DNA of 64,000 bases from JBEKOF01 sp049513975 (GTDB taxonomy: Bacteria; Verrucomicrobiota; Verrucomicrobiia; Limisphaerales; Palsa-1400), in assembly GCA_049513975.1 (NCBI GenBank), contig JBEKVM010000004.1:60240-124239 (forward strand), written 5' to 3'. Every line of letters begins with the position of its first letter. Within the stretch, counting starts at the first letter, position 1. This document shows positions 33,686-43,049 of the stretch, one piece after another. The translations under genes were made by a program, and so were the position numbers. The notes below the pieces were generated by a model. The model worked only from the letters and a program-made list of their open reading frames with translations, was not told the origin of the DNA and searched no databases.

Positions 33686-34333
33686 GTGCCTACGAAAGCA
33701 GAACTCGAAAAACCGATGCGCGCCCTCTCCATCCCAGAGCCGGACCCAACGCCCGCCGTCCAACCGGAGGACGACTTGGCGCTGGTGCGGCGGGCCCAGC
33801 GGGACGACACCTCGGCCTACGACGAGCTGGTGCGGCGCTATCAGGAACGCATTTACGCGACGGTCTATCACATGACCTCCAACCACGAGGACGCCAACGA
33901 CCTGGCCCAGGATGCGTTCATCAAGGGCTATCGCGCCCTCAAATCGTTCAAGGGGGATTCGAGCTTTTACACGTGGCTCTATCGCATCGCCGTCAATAAG
34001 ACCATCAACTTCCTCAAACAGCGCAAAAGCCGGGTGCAAATGAGCCTGAACGACATGGATTTCAACGCCGAGCACGACCCGGACCTGGTGGCGTTGGTCT
34101 CCCACAACACGCCGCGGCGGGACCTGAGCCTGGCGGAATTGCACGAAAAATTGAACGCGGCCATGTTAAAACTGTCAGAACATCACAGAATGGCCGTAGT
34201 TTTGCACGACATCCAGGGCTTGTCGCACGAGGAAATCGGGGCGATCATGGATTGCAACGCGGGGACGGTTCGTTCCCGGTTGTTCTACGCCCGGCAGCAG
34301 CTACAGGCCTGGTTGGCCGATTATTTGCAATAA
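33686..34333 (+). CDS. ECF-type RNA polymerase sigma factor
   Basis: This 215-residue alternative sigma factor lacks regions 1.1, 1.2 and 3, as in the ECF group. Region 2 is about 40-110: YDELVRRYQERIYATVYHMT, then DANDLAQDAFIKGYRALKSF and FYTWLYRIAVNKTINFLKQR. Region 4 is about 150-205 with LSEHHRMAVVLHDIQGLSHE and the helix-turn-helix IGAIMDCNAGTVRSRLFYAR. A GTG start at 33686 gives the full frame; ATG 33716 is an alternative. The next gene, 5 bp on, encodes a small membrane protein that may regulate it. Confidence 0.93.
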   Translation: MPTKAELEKPMRALSIPEPDPTPAVQPEDDLALVRRAQRDDTSAYDELVRRYQERIYATVYHMTSNHEDANDLAQDAFIKGYRALKSFKGDSSFYTWLYRIAVNKTINFLKQRKSRVQMSLNDMDFNAEHDPDLVALVSHNTPRRDLSLAELHEKLNAAMLKLSEHHRMAVVLHDIQGLSHEEIGAIMDCNAGTVRSRLFYARQQLQAWLADYLQ

Positions 34334-34338
34334 AGAGC

Positions 34339-34794
34339 ATGGATCAGACATCTAAAGCGACGGTCAAGGTGGAAAGGATCATTGCGTTGAAACGCTATGA
34401 GCAGCCGCCGCCCGGTTATTTTCACCTGCTGCCGGCCCGCATCATCAACCGGATCGAATCTGGCGAAGGCCAATCCAGCTTTTGGGAAAAATGGTGGCCG
34501 GCCTTCAGCGTCCGGCCCGCCCTGGCTTATGCCCTGGGCCTGACCGTTTGCGGCGCCCTGACCGCGGGAATTTATTTTTCGCCGAAGATGGATCAGACCG
34601 CCGGCGCCGACGACTCCTCGCCCGGCAACCGGTGGGCCGTCGTGTCGTCCAGTGCCGGCACCGGGGATGCTCCTTTGGGCGGGTCCCGGTGGCTCGGCAG
34701 CACCAATCCGGTCACGGCGCCCCGAAGCGGCGACACCCTTTTCCTGACGCCGGAAGCGCACGCCATCCCCGTTTCCCTCTTTCTGCAAAATTAG
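34339..34794 (+). CDS. Small single-pass membrane protein, possible sigma regulator
   Basis: This 151-residue protein has a cytoplasmic N-terminus of about 65 residues (VERIIALKRYEQPPPGYFHL), one membrane helix at about 71-90 (ALAYALGLTVCGALTAGIYF), and a low-complexity Ser/Gly extracytoplasmic tail. It starts 5 bp after the ECF sigma gene, the usual position of an anti-sigma factor. However, no zinc-binding HxxxCxxC motif of the ZAS group is present, so an anti-sigma role is only inferred from position. Confidence 0.7.
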   Translation: MDQTSKATVKVERIIALKRYEQPPPGYFHLLPARIINRIESGEGQSSFWEKWWPAFSVRPALAYALGLTVCGALTAGIYFSPKMDQTAGADDSSPGNRWAVVSSSAGTGDAPLGGSRWLGSTNPVTAPRSGDTLFLTPEAHAIPVSLFLQN

Positions 34795-35150
34795 TCAACG
34801 CGGCGTGCGGAATGCAGCATTGCTCGCGGGGTGCAAGCATCCCTCCGCCAGCAGCATTAGCCAAGGCGGCGGCCCAGCCCTGCTCTCCCAGCCGTCCGTG
34901 ATTTCCTTCCAGCCGGCAGGCCGCGCATCAGGGCCTTTGCCAAATTTGCACCCTCCCAACGCCCCCAAAAAATCCCTCCGGCCTCTGGCGCCGCGCAATG
35001 GAATGAAGGGTGGCTGCTGAATGCTGCGCCCGGGGACGGGCGCACTCCGGATTTCCCCCCGAGGCTGCCGTTTTTGGAGTCAATTCTGACTGGATTTTAA
35101 TGTGCGGTTCACCTCTCTTTAATGGTTCCAGCGTCCTATTGCTTGATGCT
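34795..35150. other. Intergenic region with one palindromic arm
   Basis: No gene is seen in these 356 bases. A single arm of the repeat found at 25799-25908 occupies 35025-35048 (TGCGCCCGGGGACGGGCGCA then CTCC). The promoter of the following regulator-efflux operon should lie in the last 100 bases; no clear boxes were identified. Confidence 0.65.
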
Positions 35151-35834
35151 ATGCGTTGTCTAGTCATTGAAGATGAACGGAAGTTGGCGGATTTTGTGGC
35201 GCGCGGCCTGCGCGCGGAACGGTTCGCCGTGGACGTGGCATACGACGGCCCGGGCGGCTGGGAGATGGCCTCGCTGTATGACTACGATCTTATTATACTT
35301 GACCTGATGCTGCCCGGCCTGGGCGGGACGGAAATCCTGCGGCGGCTGCGCCGGGCGAAAAAGGAGGCGCCGGTGCTGATTTTGACGGCGCGCGACAGCA
35401 CGGAGCAAAAGGTGGAAAACTTCGAGGCCGGGGCGGACGATTATCTGACCAAACCGTTCGCCTTCGCCGAGTTGCTGGTGCGGGCCAAGGCGCTGCTGCG
35501 CCGCGCCCCGGCCAGCCGGGGCAGCGTCCTGCGGGTGGGGGACCTGGAACTGGACCGGCTTTCCCAGCAGGTGAAACGGGCGGGGAAAAAGATTGAGCTG
35601 ACCTCCAAGGAGTACGCCCTGCTGGAATACCTGGCCTCGCACGCCGGCCGGGTGCTCTCGCGCACCATGATCATCGAGCACGTCTGGGACCAGAGTTTCG
35701 AGGGGCTGACCAATATTGTTGACGTATATGTGCGGCATCTGCGGGCCAAGGTGGACGACGCCCATCCGGGCAAACTGATCCACACGGTGCGCGGGGCCGG
35801 CTACTGCCTGAGCGACGAGGAGGGGGAGGCATGA
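35151..35834 (+). CDS. Response regulator of an efflux operon, OmpR family
   Basis: This 227-residue regulator starts MRCLVIEDERKLADFVARGL, as in CusR/CzcR-type metal-efflux regulators. The receiver domain has Asp51 in LIILDLMLP and Lys in DDYLTKPFAF. The winged helix covers about 130-222 (LTSKEYALLEYLASHAGRVL, IVDVYVRHLRAKVDD, RGAGYCLS). Overlap with the kinase is 4 bp (ATGA at 35831). Position before an RND pump suggests it controls that pump. Confidence 0.94.
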   Translation: MRCLVIEDERKLADFVARGLRAERFAVDVAYDGPGGWEMASLYDYDLIILDLMLPGLGGTEILRRLRRAKKEAPVLILTARDSTEQKVENFEAGADDYLTKPFAFAELLVRAKALLRRAPASRGSVLRVGDLELDRLSQQVKRAGKKIELTSKEYALLEYLASHAGRVLSRTMIIEHVWDQSFEGLTNIVDVYVRHLRAKVDDAHPGKLIHTVRGAGYCLSDEEGEA

Positions 35835-37234
35835 ATCCCCGGTCGCTCCGGTTCCGCCTGGTGGCCTGGTATGCCGGCCTGCTCACCGCGGTTTTTCTCC
35901 TGTTCGGCCTGGCCATGTTCCAAGTGCTGCGTCAATACCTGGAACGCAGCCTGGCGGAGTCGCTGCGCCGGCGCTCGGAGCAGATTGGGGCGTCGCTGCT
36001 GGCCAACGTGGCGAAAACCGGGGAGCGCTATGTGGCGGATGAAATCAAGGCCCGTTATGCGCCGGAGAACTACGACCGTTTCATCCGCATCTCCCGGGCC
36101 GACGGCAGCGTGCTCTACGCCTCCGGCCGGGCCGCCAGTTTTGATCCGGCGGGGCTGCCGGAGCCGCGCCCGGGCGCCGCCGCGCGCCAGGAGTCGTGCG
36201 CGGACGGAAACCGGCTTTTGATCATGGCGCAGACTTGCGCCGCGGCCACGGGCGGGAGTTATCTGGTGGAGAGCGGGGCGCCGCTGCAGCCGGTGGAAAC
36301 GGTGCTGGCGCAATGGCGCAATTCGCTCCTGCTCGGTTTTCCCCTGGTGCTGCTGGTGGCGGTGGCGGGGGGCTATTTTCTGGTGGGCCGCGCCCTTGGG
36401 CCGGTGGTGGCCATCGCCCGCAGCGCCGAGCGGATCACCCTGCACAATCTGGACGAGCGCCTGCCGCTGACGCACACCAGCGATGAACTGGAGCAATTAT
36501 CCATCGCCCTGAACAATATGATTGACCGTCTGCGGGAGGCGTTTGATCAGAACCGCCGTTTTCTGGCCGACGCCTCGCACGAACTGCGCACCCCGCTGGC
36601 GGCGTTGCGGGGTGAAATGGAAAGCGTGGTGGAGCAGGCCCGCGCGCTGCCGGAATGGCGCGACCGGGTGGGAAGCGCGCTGGAGGAGGTGGACCGTCTG
36701 GCCAAGATCGTGGACACCCTCTTCGCCATTTCCCGCCTGGACGCGGGCGAGGCCCAGCAGGTGTGGACGAAATTCGACCTGGCCCGCCTGGCCTCCAGCA
36801 CCGCCGAGCAAATGTCGCTCCTGGCCGAGGACAAGGGAGTGAAGGTCTCCTGCCAGGTGCCGGCGGAGGTCAAGGTGGAAGGGGACCGCGCCCGCATCAA
36901 GCAAGTGGTGGTCAATCTGCTGGACAACGCCATCAAATACACGCCGCGCGGCGGCGCCGTCTCCCTGCACGTCCAGGCCCGGGGCTGCAAGGCCATCCTG
37001 GAAGTGGTGGATACGGGCATTGGCATTCCGGCCGGCGCGCTGCCCCATGTTTTTGAGCGGTTCTTCCGCGTGGACAAGGCGCGCTCGCGCGAAGCGGGCG
37101 GGGCGGGGCTGGGGCTGGCCATTGTCAAATCTATTTGCGCCGCGCATGGCGGCAAGGTGGAGGTGGAAAGCGTGGAGGGGAAAGGGAGTTGGTTTCGCGT
37201 GGAACTGCCCCTCGCATCCACAGTCACCAAATAA
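35831..37234 (+). CDS. Sensor histidine kinase of the efflux operon
   Basis: This 467-residue kinase of the CusS/BaeS style has membrane helices at about 11-31 and 157-177 and a periplasmic domain of about 125 residues between. A HAMP domain follows (VGRALGPVVAIARSAERITL). HisKA has His250 in DASHELRTPLAALRGE. HATPase_c shows VVNLLDNAIKYTPRGG, VVDTGIGIPAG and GLGLAIVKSICAAHGG. The periplasmic sensor is not metal-motif rich, so the inducer is not obvious. Its stop lies 5 bp before the GTG of the membrane fusion protein. Confidence 0.94.
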   Translation: MNPRSLRFRLVAWYAGLLTAVFLLFGLAMFQVLRQYLERSLAESLRRRSEQIGASLLANVAKTGERYVADEIKARYAPENYDRFIRISRADGSVLYASGRAASFDPAGLPEPRPGAAARQESCADGNRLLIMAQTCAAATGGSYLVESGAPLQPVETVLAQWRNSLLLGFPLVLLVAVAGGYFLVGRALGPVVAIARSAERITLHNLDERLPLTHTSDELEQLSIALNNMIDRLREAFDQNRRFLADASHELRTPLAALRGEMESVVEQARALPEWRDRVGSALEEVDRLAKIVDTLFAISRLDAGEAQQVWTKFDLARLASSTAEQMSLLAEDKGVKVSCQVPAEVKVEGDRARIKQVVVNLLDNAIKYTPRGGAVSLHVQARGCKAILEVVDTGIGIPAGALPHVFERFFRVDKARSREAGGAGLGLAIVKSICAAHGGKVEVESVEGKGSWFRVELPLASTVTK

Positions 37235-37239
37235 ACGTT

Positions 37240-38430
37240 GTGGAAGCAGAAACCATCACTCCGCCCGAACCCCGGCCGTCCGGCGCTCCGCGCCGGCGGC
37301 CCGGCCTGATCTGGCCCCTCCTGGCGGTTGGGATTATTGTCAGCGGTCTTTGGCTTTATGCGCACAATCACCATGGAGCCACCCCGGATCCATCGGACCT
37401 CCAGGCGCCGACGGTGGCGGTGGCAACGGTGGACCGCGAAGACCTTTACAATGAAGTGACCATCGCCGCCGAATTCCGTCCCTACATGGAGGTGGAATTG
37501 AACGCCAAGGTCTCCGGTTATGTGACCAACATGAACGTGGATTTTGGGGACAAGGTTAAAAAGGGGCAGCTTTTAGCTTCGCTGGAGGTTCCAGAATTAC
37601 ACGCCGAACTGGACGCGGCCAAGGCCGCGCAACAGCGGACCGAGGCCGAATATACCAATGCCCATCTGATCTATACCCGGCTGGACGGGGTCAACGTGGA
37701 ACATTCCAATCTCGTCGCCCAGCAGGACATTGATACCGCCGAAGCCAAGGACAGGGCCACCGCCGCCGCGCTGGCCTCGGCCAAGGCGGACGTGGAGAAA
37801 TATCAAACGCTGTTTGACTACACCCAAATCACCGCGCCGTTTGATGGAGTCGTTACCATGCGGTATGCGGACCCCGGCGCGCTCATTCAGGCCGGCACCT
37901 CTTCGGACACCCAGGCCCGGCCGCTGGTGCGCCTGTCGGACAATTACCGGCTCCGGCTGGATTTTCCCGTCTCCGTGGACGACGTTAGATTCATTCACCT
38001 GGGGGACAAGGTGGCGGTGCGGGTGCAATCCTTGGGCAACAAGCTCTTCACGGGCGAAGTTTCGCGTTTCACCAGCCGGGTCAATCACGACACCCGGACG
38101 ATGATGACTGAACTCGAAGTGCCGAATCCCAACCTGGAATTGGTGCCGGGCATGTACGCCGCCGCCGCCTTCAAATTGGAACAGCGGCTCAACGCTCTAT
38201 CCATTCCCATCCAAGCGGTGTCCCTCGGGGATACCGACACCGTCTATGTGGTCAACGGCGGCCATGAAATTGAGAAGCGCACCGTCACCCTCGGACTGGA
38301 AACGCCAACGCGCCGCGAAGTGACCTCCGGCCTCAAGGAGGGGGAACTGGTCATTATTGGCGGGGGCTTCTCCGTCCAATCCGGTGAAAAAGTGGAAACC
38401 AAACCTTGGCACGAGCCGGTGCTGCCATAA
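37240..38430 (+). CDS. RND efflux periplasmic adaptor (membrane fusion protein)
   Basis: This adaptor links the RND pump to the outer-membrane channel. The 396-residue protein has an N-terminal anchor helix (about 22-41), lipoyl half-domains (VELNAKVSGYVTNMNVDFGD and ITAPFDGVVTMRYADPGALI), a coiled-coil hairpin between them (about 125-195), and a beta-barrel plus membrane-proximal domain (VSVDDVRFIHLGDKVAVRVQ). GTG 37240 was chosen because it follows the kinase stop by 5 bp; the frame continues upstream only within the kinase gene. The 6-bp gap to the pump gene shows co-transcription. Confidence 0.92.
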   Translation: MEAETITPPEPRPSGAPRRRPGLIWPLLAVGIIVSGLWLYAHNHHGATPDPSDLQAPTVAVATVDREDLYNEVTIAAEFRPYMEVELNAKVSGYVTNMNVDFGDKVKKGQLLASLEVPELHAELDAAKAAQQRTEAEYTNAHLIYTRLDGVNVEHSNLVAQQDIDTAEAKDRATAAALASAKADVEKYQTLFDYTQITAPFDGVVTMRYADPGALIQAGTSSDTQARPLVRLSDNYRLRLDFPVSVDDVRFIHLGDKVAVRVQSLGNKLFTGEVSRFTSRVNHDTRTMMTELEVPNPNLELVPGMYAAAAFKLEQRLNALSIPIQAVSLGDTDTVYVVNGGHEIEKRTVTLGLETPTRREVTSGLKEGELVIIGGGFSVQSGEKVETKPWHEPVLP

Positions 38431-38436
38431 GCGCCT

Positions 38437-41400
38437 ATGTCCCGATTCGCCATCCGCTATCCTTATTTCATTGTCGTCCTCGGCCTGATCATTTGCGTGC
38501 TGGGCGTGACCAGCCTCACGCGCATGCCGGTGGATTTGTTTCCGCCCATCAATATCCCCGTGGTGGTGGTGGCCACGTTTTATTCGGGCATGCCGCCGGA
38601 GCAGATTGAAAACGACATCACCGGCCAGTTCGAACGGATGTTCACGCTGGCCTCCGGCATTGAGCACATGGAGTCGCGCTCGCTGCCCGGGGTCAGTCTC
38701 ATCAAAGTTTATTTCCAGCCCGGCTCCAATCCGGATTCGGACGTGACGGGCATCAACAATCTGGCCATGGCCAGCCTGCGCTATCTGCCAGCCGGCACGC
38801 TGCCGCCCATCGTCCTGAAATTCGACGCCTCCAGTCTCCCCGTTTGCCTGGTCACCTTGAAAGGCGAGGGACTGAGCGAGGCGCGACTGCGCGACCTGGG
38901 CCAGTTCACAGTGCGCAACCAGATGGCTGGCGTGGAGGGGGCCTCGCTGCCGCCGGTGTTCGGCGGACGTTATCGCCAGATCATGGTTTACGTGGACCCG
39001 CTCAAGCTGGAGGCGCATCAGTTGAGCGTGATGGATGTCGTGCGCGCCGTGGACCAGGCCAATCTCATACTGCCTGCCGGCGACGTGAAAATCGGGCCTT
39101 ACGACTACAACGTCTATGCCGACAGCCAGATCAACGCCATGAAAGACGTCAACCTGGTGCCTCTGAAAACGGAGGGGGACGCCTCCGTGCTGGTGGCCGA
39201 TGTGGGCAAGGCCCAGGACGCCTCGCAAATTCAATTATGCAAAGTGCGCATCAACAGCCAGCCTTCGGTTTATCTGCCGGTCTTGAAGCAGGGGGGCGAA
39301 GCCAACACGATTGAGGTGGTCAACGGGGTAAAAGACGTCGTTTCCAAACTGACGGACGTGCCCAAGCAACTGCGTCCGGAGGTGGTCTTCGATCAATCGG
39401 TGTTTGTCAAAGCGGCCATTGAAAACCTGGTCCATGAAGGCGCCATCGGTTTGGTTCTGACCGGGCTGATGATTTTGATCTTTCTCGGCAGCATGCGCGC
39501 GACCGCCGCGGTTTTTCTTTCCATACCCCTGTCGGCGCTGGCCGCTTTCTTCGCGCTGGATCTGGGCAACAGCACCATCAACTCCATGGTTCTGGGCGGG
39601 CTGGCCCTGGCTTTTTCCCGTCTGATTGACAACTCGGTCGTCGTCCTGGAAAACATCTACCGCCACCTGGAACTGGGCGAACCGCCCGTCGTGGCGGCGG
39701 AACGCGGCGGCAAGGAGGTCGCCCTCCCGGTGCTGGCGGCGACCCTGGCCACCGTGATTGTTTTCTTTCCGGTCACATTTCTTTTTGGCGTGAGCCGCTA
39801 TCTGTTTGGCGCACTGGCGCTGGCGGTGATTCTGTCCCTCTTCGCCTCTTATTTCGTGGCCATGACGGTGGTGCCGCTGTTCTGCGCCAAGTTGATCAAA
39901 AGAAACGACGCCGACGAGGAACTGGGAGAGGAGCCGTGCGCGCCAGCGCCCAGGAAAAGCTGGAGCGGGCGATTTAACGCCTGGTTCAACCACAAATTCC
40001 ATAATATGCTTGACCGCTACGAGGGCGTGTTGAACATCACTTTGTTGCGCCCGCTGGCCACGGTCCTGGGAATCACCGGCGTCTTTCTGCTCAGTCTGGC
40101 GCTCTATCCGCTGGTCGGCCAGGCTTACTTTCCGCGCACCGATCCCGGCCAGTTCGTCATCAATGTCAAGGCCCCCTCCGGCACGCGGCTGGAACTGACA
40201 GACCAACTGATCGGCCGGGTCGAGGAGGTGGTCCGCGCGGTGGTGCCGAAACGCGATCTTAAAGTCATCGTGTCCAACATTGGCATCACCCCCGGCTTTT
40301 CCGCCATTCTCACCCCCAACTCCGCCCCGCACACCGCGTTTGTCCAGGTCGGGTTAAATGACGGCCACCAGCTCAGCAGCTTTGCCTACATGAATTTGGT
40401 GCGGGCCAGGCTGCAAAAGGAGTTGCCGGAACTCAGCGCCTATTTCCAGACCGGCGGCATGGTGGATGCCATTCTCAACCAGGGAATGCCCGCGCCGCTG
40501 GATATTCAGGTGAGCGGCATGGACATGCCGGGCGACCACGCCGTGGCCACAAAAATCGCCAGGCAGGTGCGCGCGCTGCCCGGCGTGAGCGACGTGCTGG
40601 TGCCCCAGGACGTGGATTATCCGGCGTTGAAAATTGATATTGACCGCGAGCGCGCCAGCGAACTGGGCCTTTCCGCCCAGGAAGTCGTGGACAGCCTTAT
40701 CACCGCCCTGACCTCCAGCGGCATGATCGCGCCCAGCTATTGGATTGACCCCACCACCGGCAACAATTATCTGCTGACCGTCCAATACCCGGAGAACATC
40801 ATCAAAAACCTGGCCGACCTTGGCTCGATGCCCTTGCGCTCGCCCCATCTCAAGGAGTCCACCCGGCTGGACTCCGTCGTCCGCTTTTCGCACATTCTCA
40901 GCCCCACCGAGGTGGATCACTATCAAATCCAGCGCGCCGTGGATATTTATGTCGCCCCCTCGGGGGAGGACTTGAGCCGGGTCTATGCCGGCGTGAAAAA
41001 AATTATTGACCAAACCAAGTTGCCGGAAAACATGAAAATTGACGTGCGCGGCTCGGTGCAGGCCATGCGCAGCTCGTTCACGAGTTTTGGGATGGGACTG
41101 ATTCTGTCAACCCTGCTGGTGTATCTGATCCTGGTCGCGCAGTTTCAGTCCTTCGTTGATCCATTGCTCATTCTGCTGGCGGTCCCGACCGGCCTGACCG
41201 GAGTGCTGCTCATCCTCTGGCTGGGCGGCGGGACGCTCAACGTCATGTCCCTCATGGGCGTGATTATGATGGTGGGCATCGTCGTTTCCAACAGCATCCT
41301 CATTGTTGAATTCACCCGGCGCTTGCGGGAGGAAGGCAAGACCGTGCGGGAGGCGGTTGCGCTGGCCTGCCGGGTGCGATTGCGACCCGTTTTGATGACC

Positions 41401-41610
41401 TCGCTGGCGACGTTAATCGGCCTCCTTCCCCTGGCGCTGAAACTGGGCACGGGCGGCGAAGCCTATGCGCCCCTGGCCCAGGCGATCATCGGGGGACTGG
41501 CAGTTTCGGTGGTGCTGACCGTATTCATCGTCCCGGCCGCCTACCTGATTATCTATGGAAAGCACGATGCCGCCCGTTCCACCGGACCCAAGGGAAATCC
41601 CGTTTCATGA
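38437..41610 (+). CDS. RND efflux pump inner-membrane transporter (AcrB/HAE1-like)
   Basis: This 1057-residue proton-driven pump has twelve membrane helices in two halves with large periplasmic loops. The N-terminus MSRFAIRYPYFIVVLGLIIC is typical. In helix 4 the motif is FSRLIDNSVVVLENI, with Asp398 kept but Asn399 where many HAE1 pumps have a second Asp. The helix 10-12 region has GVIMMVGIVVSNSILIVEF and RLRPVLMTSLATLIGLLPLA. The pump and adaptor with the following channel gene form a complete tripartite system. Substrates are not predictable; drugs or other amphiphiles are more likely than metals because the CusA-type Met motifs are not seen. Confidence 0.94.
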   Translation: MSRFAIRYPYFIVVLGLIICVLGVTSLTRMPVDLFPPINIPVVVVATFYSGMPPEQIENDITGQFERMFTLASGIEHMESRSLPGVSLIKVYFQPGSNPDSDVTGINNLAMASLRYLPAGTLPPIVLKFDASSLPVCLVTLKGEGLSEARLRDLGQFTVRNQMAGVEGASLPPVFGGRYRQIMVYVDPLKLEAHQLSVMDVVRAVDQANLILPAGDVKIGPYDYNVYADSQINAMKDVNLVPLKTEGDASVLVADVGKAQDASQIQLCKVRINSQPSVYLPVLKQGGEANTIEVVNGVKDVVSKLTDVPKQLRPEVVFDQSVFVKAAIENLVHEGAIGLVLTGLMILIFLGSMRATAAVFLSIPLSALAAFFALDLGNSTINSMVLGGLALAFSRLIDNSVVVLENIYRHLELGEPPVVAAERGGKEVALPVLAATLATVIVFFPVTFLFGVSRYLFGALALAVILSLFASYFVAMTVVPLFCAKLIKRNDADEELGEEPCAPAPRKSWSGRFNAWFNHKFHNMLDRYEGVLNITLLRPLATVLGITGVFLLSLALYPLVGQAYFPRTDPGQFVINVKAPSGTRLELTDQLIGRVEEVVRAVVPKRDLKVIVSNIGITPGFSAILTPNSAPHTAFVQVGLNDGHQLSSFAYMNLVRARLQKELPELSAYFQTGGMVDAILNQGMPAPLDIQVSGMDMPGDHAVATKIARQVRALPGVSDVLVPQDVDYPALKIDIDRERASELGLSAQEVVDSLITALTSSGMIAPSYWIDPTTGNNYLLTVQYPENIIKNLADLGSMPLRSPHLKESTRLDSVVRFSHILSPTEVDHYQIQRAVDIYVAPSGEDLSRVYAGVKKIIDQTKLPENMKIDVRGSVQAMRSSFTSFGMGLILSTLLVYLILVAQFQSFVDPLLILLAVPTGLTGVLLILWLGGGTLNVMSLMGVIMMVGIVVSNSILIVEFTRRLREEGKTVREAVALACRVRLRPVLMTSLATLIGLLPLALKLGTGGEAYAPLAQAIIGGLAVSVVLTVFIVPAAYLIIYGKHDAARSTGPKGNPVS

Positions 41611-42896
41611 AAAACGCCGTTTGCCTAACTCTCTTGCTCTGCCTCGCCGGCTCTCTGTGCGCCGCCGAGGCTCCGCGGCGCCTGACATTGCGGGAAGCTG
41701 AAGATATTGCCCTGGCGCAACACCCCCGCATTTCCTTCGCCAACCTCATAGCACTTGCCGCCCAACAATCCATCAAGGAATCGCGCGCGGCCTTTTTTCC
41801 AAATATTTATGCCAGCGCCACCGCCGTGGGTGTGGCCGATACCAACAATACCCGCATCGCCGCCGGTTACCTCAACAATCCCAATGTCTTCGAGCGCACG
41901 GCCGGAGGCCTCACCATCCAGCAGCTCATCACCGATTTTGGGCGGACGTCGGAATTGACCCGGACCGCCAAATTGCGCTCGAAAGCGGAGGAGATGAACC
42001 GGGAGGCGACTCGCGAGGAGATCCTGCTCGAAGTCAACGCCGCCTATTTCTCCGCCTTGCAAGCGCAGGCGATCCTGGCGGCGGCGCGTCAAACTACGAA
42101 TGAGCGCACCGTGGTCCTGCGCCAAATCCAGGCCTATGCCACGAACAAGATGAAGTCGGAGCTGGATGTCAGCTTTGCCAGCGTGGATCTCGATCAGGCG
42201 CGCCTGCTCGTGGCCAAGGCGGACAACGATTTGGAATCCGCCTTTGCCCGTCTCTCCACCGTGCTCGGCGAGCGCCAGGCGGAAAGTTTTGATCTGGCGG
42301 AGGAGCCCATGCCCGAACTGGTGACCAACAGCGCCCCGGACCTGATCCTCGAAGCCCTGGCCGGCCGGCCGGACCTGGCCCGCGCCCGTTACCAGCGCGA
42401 TGCCGCCAAGGAGTTCGCGCGCGCGGAGAACAAGTTGAGCTACCCCACGCTCAGCGCGATAGCCAGCGGCGGTCTGATGCCTCTGGGCGATTCGCGCCTC
42501 GGCGACAATTACGGGGCCGCCGGGGTGAACCTCAATTTCCCGCTTTTTACCGGAGGACTCTACCAAGCCCGCCAACGCGAGGCGGAATTGCAGGCGGCTG
42601 CGGCGGACCAGACCGTGCGGGACCAGGAAGACACCATCGCGCGCGACACGCAAATTTCCAAGCTCAACCTCGACTATTCCTTCGGGCGTCTGGCGCTGAC
42701 GGCGAGCCTGGTTCAAAACGCCAACAAGGCGCTGGAGCTGGCGCAGGCGCGCTTCACCCTGGGCCTCAGTTCCATCGTGGAGTTGAGCCAGGCGGAGTTG
42801 AACCAAACCTCGGCGCAAATTGAGGAGGCCGGCGCGCGCTACGATTACCACATCCAGCGCGCCGCCCTGGACTTCCAAATCGGCCGCCTGCGCTAA
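41607..42896 (+). CDS. Outer-membrane efflux channel (TolC family)
   Basis: This 429-residue protein has a signal peptide (about 1-20, ending SLCAAEA) and two outer_membrane_efflux_protein (OEP) repeats, seen as two long alpha-helical stretches (LREAEDIALAQHPRISFANL near the start; GLSSIVELSQAELNQTSAQI near the end) and PDLARARYQRDAAKEFARAE in the second half. It closes the efflux operon, overlapping the pump gene by 4 bp (ATGA). No lipobox cysteine is evident, so it may not be lipidated. A strong terminator follows at 42980-43008. Confidence 0.93.
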   Translation: MKNAVCLTLLLCLAGSLCAAEAPRRLTLREAEDIALAQHPRISFANLIALAAQQSIKESRAAFFPNIYASATAVGVADTNNTRIAAGYLNNPNVFERTAGGLTIQQLITDFGRTSELTRTAKLRSKAEEMNREATREEILLEVNAAYFSALQAQAILAAARQTTNERTVVLRQIQAYATNKMKSELDVSFASVDLDQARLLVAKADNDLESAFARLSTVLGERQAESFDLAEEPMPELVTNSAPDLILEALAGRPDLARARYQRDAAKEFARAENKLSYPTLSAIASGGLMPLGDSRLGDNYGAAGVNLNFPLFTGGLYQARQREAELQAAAADQTVRDQEDTIARDTQISKLNLDYSFGRLALTASLVQNANKALELAQARFTLGLSSIVELSQAELNQTSAQIEEAGARYDYHIQRAALDFQIGRLR

Positions 42897-43017
42897 CAGC
42901 CCGTTAAAAAAAGGGCTCCAGTGCCGCCGCGTGAGGGCACGCGGCCTACATTTCCCTCGCAAAGCATGCATCTGTTGCAGGCCCGGTGCCCCTCACCGGG
43001 CCTTTTTTAACGGGCTG
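42897..43017. repeat. Inverted-repeat unit after the efflux operon
   Basis: CAGCCCGTTAAAAAA (42897-42911) is perfectly inverted at 43003-43017. Inside lie a single arm of the nested palindrome family (42925-42948) and the terminator hairpin. The terminator's T-run is part of the right arm, so the unit could act as a mobile bidirectional terminator. Confidence 0.8.
42980..43008 (+). terminator. Rho-independent terminator of the efflux operon
   Basis: GGCCCGGTG (42980-42988) pairs with CACCGGGCC (42994-43002) around a 5-nt loop, followed directly by six T (43003-43008). It lies 84 bp after the channel gene stop. The A-run at 42905-42912 on the other side could support termination of minus-strand transcription from the convergent prepilin gene. 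Confidence 0.9.
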
Positions 43018-43049
43018 CTAAGCGCCCATGGCCGTTGTCCAATTCTCAG

